NCBI GenBank assembly: GCA_964036045.1
Contig: OZ038402.1
Span: 9,626,971-9,690,970, forward strand
Direction of reading: 5' to 3'
DNA from: Eutreptiella sp. 'Long Island Sound 2002'
Lineage: Eukaryota; Euglenozoa; Euglenophyceae; Eutreptiales; Eutreptiaceae
Length of the DNA: 64,000 nucleotides
Under the pieces are notes generated by a model. That model was not told the DNA's origin and ran no database searches. It was given only the letters and a program-made list of their open reading frames with translations. The position numbers and the translations under genes are program-made. Below are positions 19,530-33,247 of this stretch, piece after piece. Numbering within the stretch: the first letter of the stretch is position 1; each line of letters opens with the position of its first letter.

Positions 19530-22131
19530 AGGGAACCTATTGGGGAACCTATTAGGGAACCTATTAGGGAACCTATTAGGGAACCTATTAGGGAACCTAT
19601 TGGGGAACATATTAGGGAACCTATTAGGGAACCTATTAGGGAACCTATTAGGGAACCTATTAGGAAACCTATTAGGGAACCTATTGGGGAACCTACCAGG
19701 GCCCCTACCAGGGAACCTATTAGGGAACCTATTGGGAAACCTATTAGGCAACCTATTAGGGAACCTATTAGGGAACCTATTAGAGAACCTATTGGGGAAC
19801 CTGTTAGGGAACCTATTAGGGAACGTATTGGGGAACCTATGAGGGAACCTATTGGGGAACCTATTGGGGAACCTATTGGGGAACCTATTAGGGAACCTAT
19901 TAGGGAACCTATTAGGGAACCTATTAGAGAACCTATTGGCGAACCTATTAGGGAACCTATTAGGGGACCTATTACGGAACCTATTAGGGAACCTATTAGG
20001 GAACCTATCGGGGAACCTATTGGGGAACCTATTAGGGAACCTATTAAGGAAGCTATTAGGGAACCTACCATGGAACCTACCAGGGAACCTACCAGGCAAC
20101 CTATTAGGCAACCTATTAGGGAACCTATTAGGGAACCTATTAGGGAACCTATTAAGGAACCTATTAGGGAACCTATTGGGGAACCTATTAGGGAACCTAT
20201 TAGGGAACCTATTAAGGAACCTATGAGGGAACGTATTAGGGAACCTATTAGGGAACCTACCAGGGACCCTACCAGGGAACCTATTAGGGACCCTATTAGG
20301 GAACCTATTGGGGAACCTATTAGGGAACCTATTAGGGAACCTATCAGAGAACCTATTAGGGAACCTATTAGGGAACCTATTAAGGAACCTATTAGGGAAC
20401 CTATTGGGGAACCTATTAGGGAACCTATTAAGGAAGCTATTAAGGAAGCTATGAGGGAACGTATTAGGGAACCTATTAGGGAACCTACCAGGGACCCTAC
20501 CAGGGAACCTATTAGGGACCCTATTAGGGAACCTATTAGGGAACCTATTAGGGAACCTATTAGGGAACCTATCAGAGAACCTATTAGGGAACCTATTAGG
20601 GAACCTATTAAGGAACCTATTAGGGAACCTATTGGGGAACCTATTAGGGAACCTATTAAGGAAGCTATTAAGGAAGCTATTAGGGAACCTACCATGGAAC
20701 CTATTAGGCAACCTATTAGGGAACCTATTAGGGAACCTATTAGGGAACCTATTAAGGAACCTATTAGGGAACCTATTGGGGAACCTATTAGGGAACCTAT
20801 TAGGGAACCTATTAAGGAACCTATGAGGGAACCTATTAGGGAACCTATTAGGGAACCTATTAGGGAACCTATTAGGGAACCTATTGGGGAACCTTTTAGG
20901 GAACCTATTAGGGAACCTATTAGGGAACCTATTAGGGAACCTACCAGGGACCCTACCAGGGAACCTATTAGGGACCCTATTAGGGAACCTATTGGGGAAC
21001 CTATTGGGGAACCTATTAGGGAACCTATTAGGGAACCTATTAGGGAACCTACCAGGGACCCTACCAGGGAACCTATTAGGGACCCTATTAGGGAACCTAT
21101 TGGGGAACCTATTAGGAAACCTATTAGGGAACCTACCAGGGAACCTACCAGGGAACCTATTAGGGAACCTAGTAGGGAACCTATTAGGGAACCTATTGGG
21201 GAACCTATTAGGGAACCTATTAGGGAACCTATTAGGGAACCTATGAGGGAACCTATTGGGGAACCTATTGGGGAACCTATTGGGGAACCTATTAGGGAAC
21301 CTATTAGGGAACCTATTAGGGAACCTATTAGAGAACCTATTGGGGAACCTATTAGGGAACCTATTAGGGGTCCTATTAGGGAACCTATTAGGGAACCTAT
21401 TAGGGAACCTATTGGGGAACCTATTAGGGAACCTATTAGGGAAGCTATTAGGGAACCTACCATGGAACCTACCAGGGAACCTACCAGGCAACCTATTAGG
21501 CAACCTATTAGGGAACCTATTAGGGAACCTATTAGGGAACCTATTAAGGAACCTATTAAGGAACCTATTGGGGAACCTATTAGGGAAGCTATTAGGGAAC
21601 CTACCATGGAACCTACCGGGGAACCTACCAGGGAACCTATTAGGCAACCTATTAGGGAACCTATTAGGGAACCTATGAGGGAACCTATTAGGGAACCCAT
21701 TAGGGAACCTACCAGGGACCCTACCAGGGAACCTATTAGGGACCCTATTAGGGAACCTATTGGGGAACCTATTAGGGAACCTATTAGGGAACCTATTCGG
21801 GAACCTATCAGAGAACCTATTGGGGAACCTATTGGGGAACCTATTAGGGAACCTATTGGGGAACCTATTAGGGAACCTATTTGGGAACCTAGTAGGGAAC
21901 CTATTAGGGAACCTATTGGGGAACCTATTAGGGAACCTATTAGGGAACCTATTAGGGAACCTATTAGGGAACCTATTAGGGAACCTACCAGGGACCCTAC
22001 CAGGGAACCTATTAGGGACCCTATTAGGGAACCTATTGGGGAACCTATTAGGGAACCTATTAGGGAACCTATTAGGGAACCTATCAGGGAACCTATTAGG
22101 GAACCTATTAGGGAACCTATGAGGGAACCTA

Positions 22132-24267
22132 TTGGGGAACCTATTCGGGAACCTATTGGGGAACCTATTAGGGAACCTATTAGGGAACCTATTAGGGAAC
22201 CTATTAGAGAACCTATTGGGGAACCTATTAGGGAACCTATTAGGGGACCTATTAGGTAACCTATTAGGGAACCTATTGGGGAACCTATCGGGGAACCTAT
22301 TGGGGAACCTATTAGGGAACCCATTAGGGAAGCTATTAGGGAACCTACCAGGGAACCTACCGGCCAACCTATTTGGCAACCTATTAGGGAACCTATTAGG
22401 GAACCTGTTAGGGAACCTATTAAGGAACCTATTAGGGAACCTATTGGGGAACCTATTAGGGAACCTATTAGGGAACCTATTAGGGAACCTATCAGAGAAC
22501 CTATTGGGGAACCTATTGGGGAACCTATTAGGGAACCTATTAGGGAACCTATTGGGGAACCTATTAGGGAACCTATTAGGGAACCTAGTGGGGAACCTAT
22601 TAGGGAACCTATTGGGGAACCTATTAGGGAACCTATTAGGGAACCTATTGGGGAACCTATTAGGGAACCTATTAGGGAACCTATTAGGGAAGCTATTAGG
22701 GAACCTATTGGGGAATCTATTAGGGAACCTATTAGGGAACCTATTAGGGAACCTATTAGGGAACCTACTGGGGAACCTATTAGGGTACCTATTAGGGAAC
22801 CTACTAGGGAACCTATGAGGGAACCTATTGGGGAACCTATTGGGGAACCTATTGGGGAACCTATTAGGGAACCTATTAAGGAACCTATTAGGGACCCTAT
22901 TAGGGAACCTATTGGGGAACCTAGTAGGGAACCTATTAGGGAACCTATTAGGGAACCTATCAGAGAACCTATTGGGGAACCTATTGGGGAACCTATTAGG
23001 GAACCTATTAGGGAACCTATTGGGGAACCTATTAGGGAACCTATTTGGGAACCTAGTAGGGAACCTATTAGGGAACCTATCGGGGAACCTATTAGGGATC
23101 CTATTAGGGAACCTACCAGGGATCCTACCAGGGAACCTATTAGGGACCCTATTAGGGAACCTATTGGGGAACCTATTAGGGAACCTATCAGGGAACCTGT
23201 TAGGGAACCTATTGGGGAACCTATTAGGGAACCTATTAGGGAACCTAGTAGGGAACCTATTAGGGAACCTATTGGGGAACCTATTAGGGAACCTATTAGG
23301 GAACCTATTAGGGAACCTATGAGGGAACCTATTGGGGAACCTATTGGGGAACCTATTGGGGAACCTATTAGGGAACCTATTAGGGAACCTATTAAGGAAC
23401 CTATTAGGGAACCTATTGGGGAACCTATTAGGGAAGCTATTAGGGAACCTACCATGGAACCTACCGGGGAACCTACCAGGGAACCTATTAGGCAACCTAT
23501 TAGGGAACCTATGAGGGAACCTATTAGGGAACCTATTAGGGAACCTACCAGGGACCCTACCAGGGAACCTATTAGGGACCCTATTGGGGAACCTATTAGG
23601 GAACCTATTAGGGAACCTATTGGGGAACCTATCAGAGAACCTATTGGGGAACCTATTGGGGAACCTATTAGGGAACCTATTGGGGAACCTATTGGGGAAC
23701 CTATTAGGGAACCTATTAGGGAACCTAGTGGGGAACCTATTAGGGAACCTATTGGGGAACCTATTAGGGAACCTATTAGGGAACCTATTGGGGAACCTAT
23801 TAGGGAACCTATTAGGAAACCTATCGGGGAACCTATTGGGGAACCTATTAGGGAACCAATTAGGGAACCTATTGGGGAACCTACCATGGAACCTACCAGA
23901 GAACCTACCAGGCAACCATTTAGGGAACCTACCAGGCAACCATTTAGGCAACCTATTAGGGAACCTATTGGGGAACCTATTAGGGAACCTATTAAGGAAC
24001 CTATTAGGGAACCTATTGGGGAACCTATTAGGGAACCTATTAGGGAACCTATTAGGGAACCTATTAGGGAACCTACTGGGGAACCTATCAGGGAACCTAT
24101 TAGGGAACCTATTAGGGAACCTATTAGGGAACCTATTAGGGAACCTATTGGGGAATCTATTAGGGAACCTATTAGGGAACCTTTTAGGGAACCTATTAGG
24201 GAACCTACTGGGGAACCTATCAGGGAACCTATTAGGGAACCTATTAGGGAACCTATGAGGGAACCTA
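22132..24267 (+). repeat. 2,136-bp higher-order repeat, copy 1
   Basis: Marker units recur at exactly 2,136 bases (178 units): GAGGGAACC at 22121 and 24257, CGGCCAACC at 22361 and 24497, CTGTTAGGG at 22405 and 24541. Confidence 0.85.
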
Positions 24268-26379
24268 TTGGGGAACCTATTCGGGAACCTATTGGGGAAC
24301 CTATTAGGGAACCTATTAGGGAACCTATTAGGGAACCTATTAGAGAACCTATTGGGGAACCTATTAGGGAACCTATTAGGGGACCTATTAGGTAACCTAT
24401 TAGGGAACCTATTGGGGAACCTATCGGGGAACCTATTGGGGAACCTATTAGGGAACCCATTAGGGAAGCTATTAGGGAACCTACCAGGGAACCTACCGGC
24501 CAACCTATTTGGCAACCTATTAGGGAACCTATTAGGGAACCTGTTAGGGAACCTATTAAGGAACCTATTAGGGAACCTATTGGGGAACCTATTAGGGAAC
24601 CTATTAGGGAACCTATTAGGGAACCTATCAGAGAACCTATTGGGGAACCTATTGGGGAACCTATTAGGGAACCTATTAGGGAACCTATTGGGGAACCTAT
24701 TAGGGAACCTATTAGGGAACCTAGTGGGGAACCTATTAGGGAACCTATTGGGGAACCTATTAGGGAACCTATTAGGGAACCTATTGGGGAACCTATTAGG
24801 GAACCTATTAGGGAACCTATTAGGGAACCTATTAGGGAACCTATTGGGGAATCTATTAGGGAACCTATTAGGGAACCTATTAGGGAACCTATTAGGGAAC
24901 CTACTGGGGAACCTATTAGGGTACCTATTAGGGAACCTACTAGGGAACCTATGAGGGAACCTATTGGGGAACCTATTGGGGAACCTATTGGGGAACCTAT
25001 TAGGGAACCTATTAAGGAACCTATTAGGGACCCTATTAGGGAACCTATTGGGGAACCTAGTAGGGAACCTATTAGGGAACCTATTAGGGAACCTATCAGA
25101 GAACCTATTGGGGAACCTATTGGGGAACCTATTAGGGAACCTATTAGGGAACCTATTGGGGAACCTATTAGGGAACCTATTTGGGAACCTAGTAGGGAAC
25201 CTATTAGGGAACCTATCGGGGAACCTATTAGGGATCCTATTAGGGAACCTACCAGGGATCCTACCAGGGAACCTATTAGGGACCCTATTAGGGAACCTAT
25301 TGGGGAACCTATTAGGGAACCTATCAGGGAACCTGTTAGGGAACCTATTGGGGAACCTATTAGGGAACCTATTAGGGAACCTAGTAGGGAACCTATTAGG
25401 GAACCTATTGGGGAACCTATTAGGGAACCTATTAGGGAACCTATTAGGGAACCTATGAGGGAACCTATTGGGGAACCTATTGGGGAACCTATTGGGGAAC
25501 CTATTAGGGAACCTATTAGGGAACCTATTAAGGAACCTATTAGGGAACCTATTGGGGAACCTATTAGGGAAGCTATTAGGGAACCTACCATGGAACCTAC
25601 CGGGGAACCTACCAGGGAACCTATTAGGCAACCTATTAGGGAACCTATGAGGGAACCTATTAGGGAACCTATTAGGGAACCTACCAGGGACCCTACCAGG
25701 GAACCTATTAGGGACCCTATTGGGGAACCTATTAGGGAACCTATTAGGGAACCTATTGGGGAACCTATCAGAGAACCTATTGGGGAACCTATTGGGGAAC
25801 CTATTAGGGAACCTATTGGGGAACCTATTGGGGAACCTATTAGGGAACCTATTAGGGAACCTAGTGGGGAACCTATTAGGGAACCTATTGGGGAACCTAT
25901 TAGGGAACCTATTAGGGAACCTATTGGGGAACCTATTAGGGAACCTATTAGGAAACCTATCGGGGAACCTATTGGGGAACCTATTAGGGAACCAATTAGG
26001 GAACCTATTGGGGAACCTACCATGGAACCTACCAGAGAACCTACCAGGCAACCATTTAGGCAACCTATTAGGGAACCTATTGGGGAACCTATTAGGGAAC
26101 CTATTAAGGAACCTATTAGGGAACCTATTGGGGAACCTATTAGGGAACCTATTAGGGAACCTATTAGGGAACCTATTAGGGAACCTACTGGGGAACCTAT
26201 CAGGGAACCTATTAGGGAACCTATTAGGGAACCTATTAGGGAACCTATTAGGGAACCTATTGGGGAATCTATTAGGGAACCTATTAGGGAACCTTTTAGG
26301 GAACCTATTAGGGAACCTACTGGGGAACCTATTAGGGTACCTATTAGGGAACCTATTAGGGAACCTATGAGGGAACCTA
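24268..26379 (+). repeat. 2,136-bp higher-order repeat, copy 2
   Basis: Nearly identical to copy 1 apart from a 24-base (two-unit) difference near AGGCAACCATTT. A third, more diverged copy starts at about 26380. Confidence 0.8.
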
Positions 26380-29300
26380 TTGGGGAACCTATTGGGGAAC
26401 CTATTGGGGAACCTATTAGGGAACCTATTAGGGAACCTATTAGGGAACCTATTAGAGAACCTATTGGGGAACCTATTAGGGAACCTATTAGGGGACCTAT
26501 TAGGGAACCTATTAGGGAACCTATCGGGGAACCTATCGGGGAACCTATTAGGGAACCTATTAGGGAAGCTATTAGGGAACCTACCATGGAACCTACCAGG
26601 CAACCTATTAGGCAACCTATTAGGGAACCTATTAGGGAACCTATTAGGGAACCTATTAAGGAACCTATGAGGGAACCTATTGGGGAACCTATTAGGGAAG
26701 CTATTAGGGAACCTACCATGGAACCTACCGGGGAACCTACCAGGGACCCTACCAGGGAACCTATTAGGGAACCTATTGGGGAACCTATTAGGGAACCTAT
26801 TGGGGAACCTAGTAGGGAACCTATTAGGGAACCTATTGGGGAACCTATTAGGGAACCTATTAGGGAACCTATTTGGGAACCTAGTAGGGAATCTATTAGG
26901 GAACCTATTGGGGAACCTATTAGGGAACCTATTAGGGAACCTATTAGGGAACCTACCAGGGACCCTACCAGGGAACCTATTAGGGACCCTATTAGGGAAC
27001 CTATTGGGGAACCTATTAGGGAACCTATTAGGGAACCTATTAGGGAACCTATTGGGGAACCTATTAGGGAACCTATTAGGGAACCTAGTAGGGAACCTAT
27101 TAGGGAACCTATTGGGGAACCTATTAGGGAACCTAGTAGGGAACCTATTAGGGAACCTATGAGGGAACCTATTAGAGACCCTATTGGGGAACCTATTAGG
27201 AAACCTATTAGGGGACCTATTAGGTAACCTATTAGGGAACCTATTAGGGAACCTATCGGGGAACCTATTGGGGAACCTACTAGGGAACCTATTAGGGAAG
27301 CTATTAGGGAACCTACCAGGGAACCTACCGGGCAACCTATTAGGCAACCTATTAGGGAACCTATTAGGGAACCTATTAGGGAACCTATTAAGGAACCTAT
27401 TAGGGAACCTATTGGGGAACCTATTAGGGAAGGTATTAGGGAACCTACCATGGAACCTACCGGGGAACCTACCAGGGAACCTATTAGGCAACCTATTAGG
27501 GAACCTATTAGGGAACCTATGAGGGAACCTATTAGGGAACCTATTAGGGAACCTACCAGGGACCCTACCAGGGAACCTATTAGGGACCCTATTGGGGAAC
27601 CTATTAGGGAACCTATTAGGGAACCTATTAGGGAACCTATCAGAGAACCTATTGGGGAACCTATTGGGGAACCTATTAGGGAACCTATTAGGGAACCTAT
27701 TGGGAAACCTATTAGGGAACCTATTAGGGAACCTAGTGGGGAAGCTATTAGGGAACCTATTGGGGAACCTATTAGGGAACCTATTAGGAAACCTATCGGG
27801 GAACCTATTGGGGAACCTATTAGGGAACCTATTAGGGAAGCTATTAGGGAACCTACCATGGAACCTACCAGAGAACCTACCAGGCAACCATTTAGGCAAC
27901 CTATTAGGGAACCTATTGGGGAACCTATTAGGGAACCTATTAAGGAACCTATTAGGGAACCTATTGGGGAACCTATTAGGGAACCTATTAGGGAACCTAT
28001 TAGGGAACCTATTAGGGAACCTACTGGGGAACCTATTAGGGAACCTATTAGGGAACCTATTAGGGAACCTATTAGGGAACCTATTAGGGAACCTATTGGG
28101 GAATCTATTAGGGAACCTATTAGGGAACCTTTTAGGGAACCTATTAGGGAACCTACTGGGGAACCTATTAGGGTACCTATTAGGGAACCTATTAGGGAAC
28201 CTATGAGGGAACCTATTGGGGAACCTATTGGGGAACCTATTGGGGAACCTATTAGGGAACCTATTAGGGAACCTATTAGGGAACCTATTAGAGAACCTAT
28301 TGGGGAACCTATTAGGGAACCTATCGGGGAACCTATTGGGGAACCTATTAGGGAACCTATTAGGGAAGCTATTAGGGAACCTACCATGGAACCTACCAGG
28401 GAACCTACCAGGCAACCTATTAGGCAACCTATTAGAAAACCTATTAGGGAACCTATTAGGGAACCTATTAAGGAACCTATGAGGGAACCTATTGGGGAAC
28501 CTATTAGGGAAGCTATTAGGGAACCTACCATGGAACCTACCGGGGAACCTACCAGGGAACCTATTAGGCAACCTATTAGGGAACCTATTAGGGAACCTAT
28601 TAGGGAACCTATTAAGGAACCTATTAGGGAACCTATTGGGGAACCTATTAGGGAACCTATTAGGGAACCTATTAAGGAACCTATGAGGGAACCTATTAGG
28701 GAACCTATTAGGGAACCTACCAGGGACCCTACCAGGGAACCTATTAGGGAACCTATTGGGGAACCTATTAGGGAACCTATTAGGGAACCTAGTAGGGAAC
28801 CTATTAGTGAACCTATTGGGGAACCTATTAGGGAACCTATTAGGGAACCTATTAGGGAACCTATTAAGGAACCTATTAGGGAACCTATTGGGGAACCTAT
28901 TAGGGAACCTATTAGGGAACCTATTAGGGAACCTATTAGGGAACCTACTGGGGAACCTATTAGGGAACCTATTAGGGAACCTATTAGGGAATCTATTAGG
29001 GAACCTATTAGGGAACCTATTAGGGAACCTATTGGGGATCCTAGTAGGGAACCTATTAGGGAACCTATTAGGGAACCTATTAGGGAACCTACTGGGGAAC
29101 CTATTAGGGAACCTATTAGGGAACCTATTAGGGAACCTATTAGGGAACCTATTAGGGAACCTACCAGGGAACCTACCAGGGAACCTATCCGGGAACCTAT
29201 TAGGGAACCTATTAGGGAACCTATTAGGGAACCTATTAGGGAACCTATTAGGGAACCTACCAGGGAACCTACCAGGGAACCTACCAGGGAACCTACCAGG

Positions 29301-29886
29301 GAACCTACTAGGGAACCTACCATGGAACCTGTTAGGGAACCTACCAGGGAACCTATTAGGAAACCTATTAGGGAACCTATTAGGGAACCTATTAGGGAAC
29401 CTATTAGGGAACCTATTAGGGAACCTATTAGGGAACCTATTAGGGAACCTATTAGGGAACCTACTGGGGAACCTATTAGGGAACCTACCGGGGAACCTAC
29501 CAGGGAACCTACCAGGGAACCTATTAGGGAACCTATTAGGGAACCTATTAGGGAACCTATTAGGGAACCTATTAGGGAACCTACCAAGGAACCTATTAGG
29601 GAACCTATTAGGGAACCTATTAGGGAACCTATTAGGGAACCTATTAGGGAACCTATTAGGGAACCTATTAGGGAACCTATTAGGGAACCTATTAGGGAAC
29701 CTACCAGGGAACCTACCAGGGAACCTATGAGGGAACCTATGAGGGAACCTATTAGGGAACCTATTGCGGAACCTAGTAGGGAACCTATTAGGGAACCTAT
29801 TAGGGAACCTATTAGGGAACCTACCAGGGAACCTACCAGGGAACCTACCAGGGAACCTATTAGGGAACCTATTAGGGAACCTATTA

Positions 29887-31977
29887 AGGAAACCTATTAG
29901 GGAACCTACCAGGTAACCTATTAGGGAACCTATTAGGGAACCTATTAGGGAACCTATTGGGGAACCTATTAGGGAACCTATTAGGGAACCTATTAGGGAA
30001 CCTATTAGGGAACCTATTAGGGAACCTATTAGGGAACCTATTAGGGAACCTATTAGGGAACCTACTGGGGAACCTATTAGGGAACCTACCGGGGAACCTA
30101 CCAGGGAACCTACCAGGGAACCTATTAGGGAACCTAGTAGGGAACCTATTAGGGAACCTATTGGGGAACCTATTAGGGAACCTATTAGGGAACCTATTAG
30201 GGAACCTATTAGGGAACCTATTAAGGAACCTATTAGGGAACCTATTGGGGAACCTATTAGGGAACCTATTAGGGAACCTATTAGGGGACCTATTAGGGAA
30301 CCTACTGGGGAACCTATTAGGGAACCTATTAGGGAACCTATTAGGGAACCTATTAGGGAACCTATTAGGGAACCTATTAGGGAACCTATTAGGGAACCTA
30401 CCAGGGAACCTACCAGGGAACCTATCCGGGAACCTATTAGGGAACCTATTAGGGAACCTATTAGGGAACCTATTAGGGAACCTATTAGGGAACCTACCAG
30501 GGAACCTACCAGGGAACCTATGAGGGAACCTATGAGGGAACCTATTAGGGAACCTATTGCGGAACCTAGTAGGGAACCTATTAGGGAACCTATTAGGGAA
30601 CCTATTAGGGAACCTACCAGGGAACCTACCAGGGAACCTACCAGGGAACCTATTAGGGAACCTATTAGGGAACCTATTAAGGAAACCTATTAGGGAACCT
30701 ACCAGGTAACCTATTAGGGAACCTATTAGGGAACCTATTAGGGAACCTATTGGGGAACCTATTAGGGAACCTATTAGGGAACCTATTAGGGAACCTATTA
30801 GGGAACCTATTAGGGAACCTATTAGGGAACCTATTAGGGAACCTTTTAGGGAACCTACTGGGGAACCTATTAGGGAACCTACCGGGGAACCTACCAGGGA
30901 ACCTACCAGGGAACCTATTAGGGAACCTAGTAGGGAACCTATTAGGGAACCTATTGGGGAACCTATTAGGGAACCTATTAGGGAACCTATTAGGGAACCT
31001 ATTAGGGAACCTATTAAGGAACCTATTAGGGAACCTATTGGGGAACCTATTAGGGAACCTATTAGGGAACCTATTAGGGGACCTATTAGGGAACCTACTG
31101 GGGAACCTATTAGGGAACCTATTAGGGAACCTATTAGGGAACCTATTAGGGAACCTATTAGGGAACCTACTGGGGAACCTATTAGGGAACCTATTAGGGA
31201 AACTATTAGGGAACCTATTAGGGAACCTATTAGGGAACCTACCAGGGAACCTACCAGGGAACCTATCCGGGAACCTATTAGGGAACCTATTAGGGAACCT
31301 ATTAGGGAACCTATTAGGGAACCTATTAGGGAACCTACCAGGGAACCTACCAGGGAACCTACCAGGGAACCTACCAGGGAACCTATTAGGGAACCTACCA
31401 GGGAACCTATTAGGAAACCTATTAGGGAACCTATTAGGGAATCTATTAGGGAACCTATTAGGGAACCTATTAGGGAACCTATTAGGGAACCTATTAGGGA
31501 ACCTATTAGGGAACCTATTAGGGAACCTATTAGGGAACCTATTAGGGAACCTACTGGGGAACCTATTAGGGAACCTACCGGGGAACCTACCAGGGAACCT
31601 ACCGGGGAACCTATTAGGGAACCTATTAGGGAACCTATTAGGGAACCTATTAGGGAACCTATTAGGGAACCTACCAAGGAGCCTATTAGGGAACCTATTA
31701 GGGAACCTATTAGGGAACCTATTAGGGAACCTATTAGGGAACCTATTAGGGAACCTATTAGGGAACCTATTAGGGAACCTATTAGGGAACCTACCAGGGA
31801 ACCTACCAGGGAACCTATGAGGGAACCTATGAGGGAACCTATTAGGGAACCTATTGCGGAACCTAGTAGGGAACCTATTAGGGAACCTATTAGGGAACCT
31901 ATTAGGGAACCTACCAGGGAACCTACCAGGGAACCTACCAGGGAACCTATTAGGGAACCTATTAGGGAACCTATTAA
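29887..31977 (+). repeat. Higher-order repeat marked by a one-base phase shift
   Basis: A 13-base unit containing AAGGAAACC, followed by CTACCAGGT, occurs at 29887, 30680 and 31977. The distances are 793 and 1,297 bases, that is 66 and 108 units plus one base; they differ by 504 bases (42 units). The rare one-base insertion was therefore copied together with its surroundings. Confidence 0.85.
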
Positions 31978-33247
31978 GGAAACCTATTAGGGAACCTACC
32001 AGGTTACCTATTAGGGAACCTATTAGGGAACCTATTAGGGAACCTATTGGGGAACCTATTAGGGAACCTATTAGGGAACCTATTTGGGAACCTATTAGGG
32101 AACCTATTAGGGAACCGATTAGGGAACCTATTAGGGAACCTTTTAGGGAACCTATTAGGGAACCTATTAGGGAACCTATTAGGGAACCTATTAGCGAACC
32201 CATTAGGGAACCTATTAGGGAACCTACCAGGGACCCTTTAGGGAACCTATTAGGGAACCTATTAGGGAACCTATTAGGGAACCCATTAGGGAACCCATTA
32301 CGGAACCTATTAGGGAACCTATTAGGGAGCCTATTAGGGAACCTATTAGGGAACCTATTAGGGAACCTATTAGGGAACCCATTAGGGAACCTATTAGGGA
32401 ACCTATTAGGGAACCTATTAGGGAACCTATTAGGGAACCTATTAGGGAAACTATTAGGGAACCTATTAGGGAATCTATTAGGGAACCTATTGGGGAACCT
32501 ACTAGGGGACCTATTAGGGAACCTATTAGGGAACCCATTAGGGAACCTATTAGGGAACCTATTAGGGAACCCATTAGGGAACCCATTAGGGAACCTATTA
32601 GGGAACCTATTGGGGAACCTATTAGGAAACCTATTAGGGAACCTATTGGGGAACCTATTAGGGAACCTATTAGGGAACCTATTAGGGAACCTATTAGGGA
32701 ACCTATTGGGGAACCTATTAGGGAACCTATTAGGGAACCTATTGGGGAACCTATTAGGGAACCCATTAGGGAACCTATTAGGGAACCTATTAGGGAACCT
32801 ATTAGGGAACCTATTGGGGAACCTATTAGGGAACCTATTAGGGAACCTATTAGGGAACCTATTGGGGAACCTATTAGGGAACCTATTAGGGAACCTATTA
32901 GGGAACCTATTAGGGAACCCATTAGGGAACTTATTAGGGAACCTATTAGGGAACCTATTAGGGAACCTATTGGGGAACCTATTGGGGAACCTATTGGGGA
33001 ACCTATTGGGGAACCTATTAGGGAACATATTAGGGAACCTATTAGGGAACCTATTAGGGAACCTATTAGGGAACCTATTAGGGAACCTATTAGGGAACCT
33101 ATTGGGGAACCTATTAGGGAACCTATTAGGGAACCTATTAGGGAACCTATTAGGGAACCTATTGAAGAACCCATTAGGGAACCTATTAGGGAACCCATTA
33201 GGGAACCTATTAGGGAACCTATTAGGGAACCCATTAGGGAACCTATT

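Larger units (their letters stand above)
19530..33247 (+). repeat. 12-bp satellite block C (13.7 kb)
   Basis: The longest block, over 1,140 units. Between 19530 and about 29886 I find no change of phase, so units are gained and lost as wholes. The left two thirds mix many marked units (CATGGAACCTAC, GGCAACCT, AGGGACCCT, ATTAAGGAACCT, TTAGAGAACCT) arranged in higher-order repeats. The right third is plainer, and CCCATT units appear after about 32280. It ends sharply at CCTATT followed by CACCGAGCTGG. Confidence 0.98.

Noticed and set aside
19433-29587. Giant repeat proteins (up to 3,384 codons) over the 12-mer arrays
   Set aside because: Open frames occur at the same time in four of six frames as a direct result of the unit sequence. 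There is no start context, domain or ending that would mark one as real.
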